Positions 49,253-64,000 of a stretch of DNA of 64,000 nucleotides are shown here, one piece after another. Every line of letters starts with the position of its first letter. The first letter of the stretch is position 1. Source of the DNA: Pseudorasbora parva. Its lineage: Eukaryota; Chordata; Actinopteri; Cypriniformes; Gobionidae. The translations under genes were made by a program, and so were the position numbers. Under the pieces are notes generated by a model. It made no database searches. It saw only the letters and a list, made by a program, of their open reading frames with translations, and was not told the origin of the DNA. The stretch covers positions 28,491,955-28,555,954 of the forward strand of contig NC_090178.1 of assembly GCF_024679245.1 (NCBI RefSeq). The letters are read 5' to 3'.

Positions 49253-52200
49253 TTATTCAATCAATGAATCCCAATCGAAATCATCCTGGATTTCTTCACT
49301 GTTGCTATGAAGATTCTTCAAAGGTGGACGACCTGTTGGGGTCAGGGGTTGAGTTTGAAGCGCTGCATAAAAACAGAATAACTTCATATTATGAGCAATC
49401 AGACAAACATAGCAACACTCATTTCCTCTCGTAATGAATGATAATAAGGGCACTTAAAGGAATAGTTCATCCGAAAAATCATTTACCCATACCCTCATGT
49501 AATTTCACCACTGCAGAACTCAAATATACTTTTAAAAATGTCCATACAATGAAAGTCAACAAGGTCCAAAACATAATTTGGACACAAATTACTTTTATTT
49601 TGTGGTCAAAATCAGTTAAAACGTTCTTCATAATATCTTACGTTATGTTCCACAGAAGAAAAGCGTATTTGGTTTGGAATGACATGAGGGTAGGGTGACC
49701 TACCGAAATTGAGAGCTTTGTCCCACATCCTGCAAGACGTAAGCAGTGTCCTGCATTTCAATTATGTCTGTATTATTTAACCAGGACTTTATCAAGACAC
49801 ATACTAGATAAGAACATCCTGATAAAACCTGACATAATCCAACAAAAAATACAAGTACAGTCAATTCCAATGTCCTACTCGAACCTGGGTAAATCAAGTG
49901 CCAGTCACAGAGCCGGTCAAAGTTAGCAAAGCTTACTGGCGATTTAAAACATGTTATCATCCAATGTAATGGCAAATAGCATTTCCAACTAATTTAAATC
50001 AATAGCAATTGCATAGTATAATAGTAGTAAATTTATCTCACTTGCAAAATGCATTAACCAGGTGGTAACCGTACACAAGGGTTAGAAAATAAAGACAGAA
50101 TTTTAATTTTTGGCAAACTATCCCTTTAAGTTTAGATGCACAGTTGTCCTGTAAGAATTTAAGGGATCTTTCAACGTACTGTTTGGAGTCAGCGGCTGGC
50201 TCGTGGTGGGTTGCAGCCCTGGTGGTCTTTGTGCTGTCTGGTTGTGGGTGTGAGGGGTCAGGGTTCTCCTGGGATTTTGGAGAGGAGGTTCACCAGTGCC
50301 AGGATGGAACTGGGAGGAGTATATGAGTGGAGAGGGTTGAGTTAAACTAGCCAGGGTGGGAGGGTTAGTGGGCGGAATATTGAGAGGAGGTGGAGCCATT
50401 TGTGCAAAAGAGGAGGTGCCACCAGAAGACGAGCCAATGAGACCCTTCTGAGTGAAGAAACGGTTGAGCGAATCACAGAGCGAGGTGAAAAGTGCTGAAT
50501 CCAATGCCCAGTCACAGAGCTCGGCCTGACGCATGCTCTCGACCAGGTCTGGAAGTGAACAACACAGATAGAGACACCTAATAAATATAACATACACTCA
50601 TTTACTACTGTTTAAATAGTCCATTATTTAAAAAATAATTTTATAGAGAAAAAGTAATGTCTAGCTAAGGAAAAAGAGTGGTACAGGTATGACGTCACCT
50701 TGTAGGCCAACCGGCAGTTAGCGTCACACTGGTTCCCTCAATAAAAACCAAACAGGATTTTTCCACAGGCTTTTCGATTATCAGAATTAAAGTTTTTGAC
50801 ACTTTTTATGACACAAGATCCTTTCTAAAGATGAGCACAACCTTTTACATATTTTAAGTCTAAATTTAGTCACCAGAAGTGAAAAGCTAAAGGTAGGATA
50901 TAAACAAACTACACCTCCGTCCGACTTCAATCTCACTATCACGAAGCTCTTTCAGTTTTTATCAAAAAAAAAACATTTTCCTAGAAAGTTTATAGTTATA
51001 TAGTTTATAAGAGCACAATTATAAGGCTGTAAAAGTGGACTAAGCTGACCCCTACAGCCTCTGTAGTCCCATTTAGCCACTTGCTAGCAACCATCAAAAC
51101 ACGTAAAAGCTTCAAATCATGAGTGGGCTAATACTGATGTATTTTATGCCATAGAATAAAACATGAAAGTGTCTTGACCTTGTGTTCACCACAGATCTTA
51201 TTTAAGCCAATAAAACATTAAATAGAAATAAAAAAGACTCATTGACTTTGGGACAACGGAACCGGCAGTGCTAAAATGCTAACCCACTTCTGCGTTTTGG
51301 CCTACAAAATTTACATCATACATACACTCCTCTATGCACTATATACTATACTTTGTTAGCTTCGTTTAGAATAGCATTTATTTCCAATGGGTAGCTTAAT
51401 TTTTTTTTAACTTTCAATTATAAGCAGCTTGTAACTTGACAAGCTACAGTTTTAAAATAGTTTCCCAACAGTTGGAAATAATACATTCCAAGAAGGTCCC
51501 TTTGAAACTAAACTGTAAATCCAGAGCAGGAAATGAAAGCATGTTGTGCATTATATATCATAATATAGTCTATAGTTGAGTACTGACCAGGGTGAGAGGT
51601 GAGGTCAATGTTAGCCCAGTCCAGACTACTAGCAATTCTGAAACTCTCTCTCAAAGAGTCAGCGTTACTGAACCAGTCTGCTGGAACAACTAAAAGAGTA
51701 AGAGATAGAGAGAGAGGATCATGTCATCAGGACACTCATATCCCATCTACACATCACTACTGAGCAGTTATACTCACCATTACTGTGCAGCAGCTTGTCA
51801 GGCTCAGTGTTGGAGTTTGGATGAATGTTAGCATTCTGGTTTGGGTTTAGGTTTGGCATAAAACTAGAGTTAGTATTGAGTGTATTTGGGTTGAAGTTGC
51901 CGTTGGTATTGAGGTTTGGGTTAAAGGTAGAGTTTGGGTTGGTATACTGGTTAATACTGGGGTTTGGACAGGGGCAGGGGGAGAGAGGAGGCAGGGTTGG
52001 GGTGTGGAGTGGTGTACTGTCATGTGTAAATCCAAGTAAACTGGGAACGTCCGCTATGAGAGAGAGTGAGAGATTAAGCACACCTACTCTTAAAATGTAT
52101 TCATTCGAAATCTTTGAAAGTAAATAATAAGCAAAAGGAAAAAGAGTATGGTAACATAACTGATTTTCTTACATTGTGAAGTGACTCTGTCTCTCACAGA

Positions 52201-55200
52201 GCGACAGAGGGATTGAAAGGAATTGTACAGATCTGGTAGGTTCAAATCAGCAAAGGAGAATCTGAGAGAGGGATCGGCATGAGGATTCGGAGGAAGAGAT
52301 GTAGGTATGGGGGCACTTGGACGCTGCTGTGGAAAACAATGACCATAGAGATCATTTTTGAGTAATTTGGATAAACAATATGCCATAAATCTCATCTCAT
52401 CTCATCTCACATCTCATCACAATCAACTACAAATTCATATTCATATTGCATGCAAAACAACACACAACCAATGGATAGAACCAACTCTAAACTTTGTCTT
52501 TTTCACTAATTTGTCAAACTCGTATGCACAAAACTGAAGAAAATATATGTCGCTACATCCATTTGATCTCTACTTTAAGCCATCATAGTACTTCAGAAGA
52601 CTTGTAATATAGCACACAAGTCACACTTTTATGATGCTTTTAGTCCTTGTTGAAGCTTGACAACCAGGGTCACTCCGGTACAGCTGTCATTGTAAAAAGA
52701 GCTATATAAACACTTTTCAAAATATCTCCTTTGCTTTGCGTTCCATGAACAATAATAATACCATACAGGTTTGGAATGACATAAGGATGAGAAAATATTC
52801 TGAACTATTCTTTTAAAGTGAAGCATGATCCAAATTTATTATAAATGAAAGTGATTTTAAGTCCAGCAGTCACTACTCACTAGTTCTATTTTGTTTACCT
52901 TACACTCTATATTCCCCATTTTTAGAACTCTTCCTTAATAATGCTTAATAGAAATAGAAAAGCAGAAGAAATGACTTTGAACCTTGCAAGGAGGGGGGGA
53001 GAACATGCTTTTGGTGTCTGGCTGAGGTGGGAGGGGCTCCGGTTGATCGACAGGCACTTGGGCCTCTGAGGATGGAGCCTGAAACAGGGATGTCCATGAG
53101 TGGAATACTGATCTCACAGATGTGATGAGTTAACTTCATGTGATGTACTCTTACCTCCTCCTCTTTAGGATAAGGACGTTTGACTCCTCTGGGTTGAGTT
53201 GAGTCTGGCGGTACATCCATCGTCCAGTATGACCCCTAAAACAAGTGTTTATTTTAACTTCAGCATTATTAAGCAAAAGAACCTGTGCATGTGAGAGCCT
53301 TAAAATTGTTTAAAAAAGTTATTAGGATGGCAGTAATAGGGCCAATGACAGTAACCTCAGATAGTAAACAAAATAATAAATAATTTGACTACATCACCTT
53401 CCCAGGATCGCTCTGTGGTCGAGGAATTTTCCGGAAACATTTGTTGAGAGACAAATTGTGCCGAATTGAGTTCTAGAAGAAGGAAAAAACGGAGATTTGT
53501 CTATTATGTATCTGTATTTTACACACAGTTCTGTTCAAAATATGTGGTTTTTATACAAATCATTTAATCAAATCTTTTTTTAAACCTGCACAAATCTGCT
53601 CAGATAATCATCAGTACCGTTTCCAGTTAAAGAGCACCATATATCATTTAGCTTTACTTCTTGTTAAGAGATTGCAAAACATTTCCTCACTTCACTACAC
53701 ATCACTACTCCTACAAACCGTCATTTCATATTGACAACAAATATGTGATGAATCATATACACATTTTATGGATGCAATAATGAAAAGCACTCTGTTTGAT
53801 GACTCAGTAAAAAGCATAAGTTGTATTTCAACATTATGTTATGACGCAAATCCAGAGCTCCCTAGACATGTCATGTCTATCAAAAGAGAACTAAGGCACT
53901 GGACAGAACCCTCCGGTTTATGGTTTAAGTAATGCTGATGACATGACTTGCTCCAAGAACCCAGCAAGATGAGCCATTCGAGGCTCTGCTGAAAATCTGT
54001 CAAAATCAATGGTTCTCCAAGACTGTTATTTAAGTTATTTTTAATAGTTTTTATGGATGTTTTGAATTAGTTTTTATATTTATAGTTTAGTTTAGTTATT
54101 TTATGATGTGCATTAGCATTTTATTCGTTTTTTTATTTTTATATATTGCTATTTAGGTTTAATTTAATTTAATTTCAGAAATTTCACCATGATTTACCCT
54201 CAAGGTGTATCCCAGGTGTGTGAGACATTCTTCTTTCTGATGAACACAATCAGAATTATGTATTAATAATAAATATCCCAATGCTTCCAAGCTTTATAAT
54301 GGCAGTGGCGGGGTTTAGTTTGAAGCTCAAACAAGCACATCCATCCTTCATAATCGTACACCACACGGCTCTGGGGGTTAATAAAGGCCTTCTGAAGCGA
54401 ATAGATGGGGTTTGTAAGAACTTTATAAAGTAAAATATCTAGCTTCTGCCAAACCTCTTTTCGTATTCAACTTGCGCAGAAAGTGTAACGCCTCTCGCAG
54501 TTCAAAAATGCTTACGCTATTTTCTAGAGATACGGCGTGCCAGTTAATCTTTTTAGTACTTTTTAGCGACGAGAATGGTTTTGTGAGCAAAAAAATTACA
54601 ACAACTTAATAAATACTTATATAGTGATGGCCGATTTCAAAACACTGGGTGTTATGATTCAGCGTATCGAATCGGCAGTTCAGATCGCCAAAGTCACATC
54701 ATTTCAGCACTTTGGTGGTTTGTCATGTGATCTGAATCCTGATTCTATACACTGATTCATAAAGCTCTGAAGCTTCAGGAAGCGGTTGAAATCGACCATT
54801 ACTATACAAGTCTTTTTTTTTTTTTGTGCACAAAAACGATTCTCATCGCTTCATAAAATTACTGTAGAACCACTGTAGTGAGATGGATTTTGCAACTACA
54901 TCTTTAGTGTCTATTATGGGTCTTGAGTAAGAAAATGTCATTGCTGCCAATGGAGGCCTGTCTGAGCCATCGGATTTCAACAAAAATATATTTATTTGTT
55001 TTCCGAAAATGTATGGAGGTCTTTTTGAAAATCTACAACAAAATTCTCTTAGTTAACGAGTCAATTACATAAGAGTTTTTATCAATTTAATTAAAAATGT
55101 TGTAGTGTAAACATTAAGTACAATGTAATAACACATTTTCCTGACAATACGAGTTTGCACATGATCATCGTTATTTTAAAAGTTTACAAATGCTTATAGT

Positions 55201-55926
55201 AGAATTTTTTTTATTTTTTTCCTTTCTTTTTCCAAATATGAATGACTAATTCATAAATATGTTTCCTTGAAGTCACACTACATGATATTTTACAACCTAA
55301 ACTAACCAAGCTTTAAAAAAAAAAAAAAATTCAAATCACGATTTTATTTTATTTTTAATTCTAAGAAATAATAAAAAAAATGTCATATATGCCAAAATAC
55401 GAGTTTTTCTTCTTGAGAGTTTCATTCTTTTAATGAGATGTTTTTCTTCATATCAGGACATGTTTAACTTCATCCCTCTGACCCTTAAAGTGGCAAAATA
55501 AGAAGCTTAAGCTACATTTATATTTTACAATAAAGTTACTTTCTAGACTTGCTGCTCGAGCACCACTGAATACATAACTCTATATCTAGCACAAGGAAGT
55601 TGTCATGGTCTGGCCTTTACCTTCCATCCTCTTCCTGCTCTGCAGTAATAAGGAAATGTATTACTGATCCATGTGTAAATATCATTCAAACTCAGCTTCA
55701 TTTCAGGAGCGGAACTTATTGCCATTGCTATCAGAGTGGCGTAGCTGTGGGGAGGTTTCACTTTGGAATTAGATCCGGTGGACGGTGTAGGTATGGGAGG
55801 GATGTCCTTCTCTCTTCCTCGTTCTTTTTTTCGTTCCACTCTTTCTTTCCCTGATCGCAAGGTGCTGATTCCCAGCTGAGGAAGCCAGTCAATGCTGGTT
55901 AAACTAGAGTCCAGTTCAGAAGTCAT
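49253..55926 (-). CDS. foxj2/3-like: FOXJ2/FOXJ3-type forkhead transcription factor
   Basis: Nine coding exons join to 522 residues: 55621-55926, 53398-53472, 53155-53235, 52983-53078, 52173-52326, 51778-52053, 51588-51689, 50180-50548, 49253-49362, with matching phases and GT-AG borders. [19 protein letters not shown] is the FOXJ2/3 N-terminus. Residues about 60-140 are the forkhead domain: [24 protein letters not shown], recognition helix [18 protein letters not shown] and DPGKGSYWTMD. Downstream FOXJ2/3 blocks are [60 protein letters not shown] and the acidic tail [12 protein letters not shown]. The start follows a good acceptor (55940). The forkhead is clearly diverged from mammalian FOXJ2/3 as I recall them (e.g. 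[10 protein letters not shown]), and a 60-residue Asn/Pro/Thr-rich stretch replaces the usual Gln/His/Pro region. Nuclear, sequence-specific regulator. Whether it is foxj2, foxj3 or an extra paralogue is unresolved. Confidence 0.93.
49454..50129. mobile_element. MITE filling the last foxj intron
   Basis: Ends TTAAAGGAATAGTTC and, reverse complemented, TTAAAGGGATAGTTT. The left half is the common fish repeat with GGAATGACATGAGGGT; the interior after about 49695 differs and may be an insertion. It occupies most of the intron separating the last two foxj coding exons. Confidence 0.75.
50549..51587. other. foxj intron, no other feature seen
   Basis: AT-rich intronic DNA without a recognised repeat boundary. 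Confidence 0.5.
53473..55620. other. First coding intron of foxj, repeat-derived
   Basis: Large intron splitting the forkhead domain after GWK. 54180-55030 resembles decayed interspersed repeat (a fragment around CACACGGCTCTGGGGG, and GTGCACAAAAACGATTCTC near 54825) but ends cannot be fixed. No other exon is supported. Confidence 0.4.
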
Positions 55927-56196
55927 GCTTAACGGGATATCTGAGGTGCAGAGAAAACAAAACATTATGTAATACTGTGTGTTATCTCATGCATTCCAGC
56001 TAAGCTGTGCAAGTCAGTCATGCCTTATGCCGTTGCAATATGATTTTAAAGTGTCCAATCTTATTAAAAATTCATCATGTAATAGTTTGAAAAACAGATA
56101 CTCGAATCAGTTACTCCACACTTGATTAATCAAATGCTAGATACACCTGAGGCTTTTAAGAGGGTTCGTATATATAATAGTTAAGTGGAAACATAC

Positions 56197-56500
56197 CTCA
56201 ATCCTGTCAAAAGGCCACCGACTTCACACTGTCAATTTTTAATGCCGTCATCTGTTGCACTGAGGCAGATGGGGGATCTCAGCAAACGTTTATTTGTCCT
56301 TCTTCTCTCTTCTATGTTTACCGCTGTATTCATTCGCTGCATGAAGTTAACACGTTTTGTTTGAAATGCGTGTTTGGGAGAAGAAGAAAAAAAACTGTCG
56401 GAAAAAGTTCTTCCCTTTCTTTCTCTTTCCCCTCCCTTTCTGCCTGTGTTTAACGTCACACACGCCACCCTTCATTTGAGAACTGTGTTTCTCCTCCTCC
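56197..56500 (-). promoter_or_regulatory. Candidate foxj 5' UTR exon and promoter side
   Basis: The minus strand carries a good donor ATTGAG|GTATGT at 56197, which would splice to the acceptor before the coding exon (TGCACCTCAG at 55941). The upstream sequence is purine-rich (AAAGAGAAAGAAAGGGAAG) with no TATA box seen. Exon start unknown. Confidence 0.4.
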
Positions 56501-56847
56501 TTTCATGGCAGCACTTTCAGTGAGTAAGTTCCTGTTTCACTGTTGAAATAGGAGAGGAGTCGAGCAACAAGCGGGCACCCACTGTAATAATTTCCATTGA
56601 GATTTTCTTGGTCCTATGACAGTGATCTTTACATCCTGGTGGATTTCACACTTGACACACATTTAATAATGCAATGAAGCAAAAAACAAACAAAACAAAA
56701 CACCATTATGCATAATAAAGAGGCTCTATATTTTATTGTCATTTTATAATGATGAGTGTACAGAATGTAATCATTTGGCAATTCTTTACAATACGGTTTT
56801 ATACATTCATACACTTTATGCAAGTTAATATGGAATAAAAGTGAAGT

Positions 56848-57168
56848 ACAATAAGGTCTCATTTGTTAACATTAGTTAATGTATTGACTAACATGAACTA
56901 CCAATGAACAATACGTTTGTTACTCTATTTATTAATCTTCAATGTAATCATATTAGTTAGTCCACACTGCATTAATGTTAAAAAATACAGCTTGTGATTT
57001 TAATAATGTATTAGAAAAAGTTGAAATTAACATTAAGATTAATAAACGCTGTAGAGGTATTGTTCATTCTTTATTCATCAAGTTAGCTAAATTGGTTAAC
57101 TTATACAATCTTATTTATAAAGTTTTACTCAAAATAGTATATTAATAAATTAAAATGATTCAATTCGG
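56848..57168. repeat. MITE-like repeat, AACATTAGTTAATG family
   Basis: Contains AAGGTCTCATTTGTTAACAT and several GTTAAT/ATTAAC units typical of a frequent fish MITE; the right end is not clear. Confidence 0.5.
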
Positions 57169-57508
57169 TAACACTTTATAATAAAGTACCATTTGCTATC
57201 ATTAGTTAACATAAAAAAATGAAAAATATTTCTAAAGCATTTATTAATCTTAGTTAATGTCAATTTTAAAATGTACTACTACTAACATATTCAAATCAAA
57301 AGTTGTCTCAATTCATATAATTTAATAGACGTTCTAACATTAACTACCATTGAACAAGTGTATTTTTTATTAACGAACGCAAAATAAGATGAATAAATAC
57401 TATAATGAATGTATTGATCATTGTTAATGAAAATGCTCATTGTTAGTTTATGATATCTAAAGCATTAACTAATGTTAACATGCAGAACCTTACTTTAGCG
57501 TTACCAAT
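57169..57508. mobile_element. Complete MITE with GGTAAC ends
   Basis: Ends GGTAACACTTTATAATAAAG and, reverse complemented, GGTAACGCTAAAGTAAGG; the interior is rich in GTTAAC/ATTAGT. Adjacent to the related copy at 56848. Confidence 0.8.
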
Positions 57509-57555
57509 AAACGTTTCTTCTGCCAGATTTTAGAACCATCTGAAAACTATTTGAC

Positions 57556-57561
57556 TTTATT
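57556..57561 (-). terminator. isoc2: Candidate isoc2 poly(A) signal
   Basis: Minus-strand AATAAA about 145 bp past the stop codon. Confidence 0.35.
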
Positions 57562-57703
57562 TGCATTTCTACCAAAAGTAAATATTATTTGCAATACGCA
57601 AATACTCAACGATCACATGAGTCCAACAGATTCAGAGTACGGTTTGTGCTGATTTATAGTAATTTTTGTAATTATGTCTGCAGGGTGTGGTGTGTGACTG
57701 GCC

Positions 57704-63354
<5,651 letters not shown>

Positions 63355-63423
63355 GTTTGCAGTGTAATATGAAGGAGTCTCTCAGACCTCAAAGATTAAG
63401 ATCAGGTCACCGTTACCTGTGTG

Positions 63424-63451
63424 TTATATAAGTGTCCACGACTCTTATTGG
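63424..63451 (-). promoter_or_regulatory. isoc2: isoc2 core promoter: TATA-like and CCAAT boxes
   Basis: On the minus strand CCAAT (63447-63451) is followed by TATATAA (63424-63430), then the exon ending GCAAACA|GTAAGT at 63354. A start site near 63395 would make the first exon about 40 nt, carrying only the A of the ATG as coding sequence. Inferred from motifs and spacing. Confidence 0.5.
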
Positions 63452-63454
63452 TCA

Positions 63455-64000
63455 AACTGTCCTTGAGAGTCTGGTGAACACACACAGCTCTTAACAAATT
63501 CATAAATGACTGCCACGCAAAAAATGCAGACACAGCGCACTCAATATAGCACAAAGTATCTTATTTTCAACGTTTGCCCTTGAAAGATATATTTCCTTGA
63601 TTAATATTACAACAATTCGCACGCTGTTACATTACACAAACCTCCAGATAAGAGCCCCACTAGTGGTGCTGCTCAGCTCGTGATTTTGAAACAATCTTTC
63701 AGCTGAATGATTCACACAAACCAAAACCAGAGCACAAACAAACCCTATTCAAGAATGATTATAGGAATAGCCAATAGAATTCAAGTAAGGACTGTAAATG
63801 AGAATTTTATTGGTTGGACCTCAACGAAAACGCCCCCTTCACTGAACGAGTCGGTATTTTGCATAGACAGTAAAAGACTCGGAGCTGCACTGAACTATTC
63901 ATTTTGTTTGTGTACGAACCATAGACCGTAAAAAATACGAACTAAATGAAAAAATGCATCGGTTGAGTAAAATTTTCACTGGCTCACCCATAACCACAAA
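63455..64000. other. Upstream flank of isoc2, no gene seen
   Basis: Contains an additional CCAAT-type ATTGGTTGG near 63809 but no supported exon on either strand. Confidence 0.4.

Overview
This window looks like nuclear DNA from a ray-finned fish, most likely a cyprinid-type teleost. The evidence is four intron-split vertebrate genes with canonical GT-AG splice sites, set in AT-rich DNA packed with Tc1-like transposons, hAT and TTAA-target elements, palindromic MITEs, a 5S-rRNA-derived SINE, LINE reverse-transcriptase remnants, Gypsy-like LTRs and long GATA, ATCC, TA and CA microsatellites. No bacterial genes, CRISPR array, rRNA or tRNA gene was recognised.

Layout. 1-16.4 kb holds no supported host gene: it has a THAP / P2X7-like relic (about 1.8-2.5 kb), a deeply nested Tc1/hAT composite (3.1-6.5 kb), a TTAA MITE (7.2-7.9 kb) and two Gypsy-like polypurine-tract/LTR remnants (8.6 and 10.7 kb). 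16.5-18.4 kb (- strand) carries three exons of an SBK-family serine/threonine kinase, closest in my memory to SBK2; its first coding exon was not found. 19.0-21.8 kb holds two Tc1 elements sitting in one TA microsatellite, the second with an almost intact transposase. 25-26.3 kb is a LINE split by a solo LTR. 30.3-48.4 kb (+ strand) is a complete epsin gene (epn1-like): 11 coding exons, 642 residues, with ENTH domain, three UIMs, eight DPW motifs, a clathrin box and three NPF motifs. 49.2-56.2 kb (- strand, convergent with epsin) is a FOXJ2/FOXJ3-type forkhead gene: nine coding exons, 522 residues. 57.7-63.4 kb (- strand) is isoc2, an isochorismatase-fold protein: 197 residues, with the ATG split by an intron.

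From memory, SBK2/SBK3, EPN1 and ISOC2 also lie close together on human chromosome 19q13.4, so the block is probably an old vertebrate neighbourhood. The genes do not form a pathway: a protein kinase, an endocytic adaptor, a transcription factor and a hydrolase-fold protein share only location. Most of the sequence is transposon-derived, and the most unusual structure is in how these elements are nested. I found no convincing previously undescribed system; the observations best worth checking are the interleaved THAP / P2X7-like relic, the transposon nests and the gene-structure details in foxj, isoc2 and sbk.
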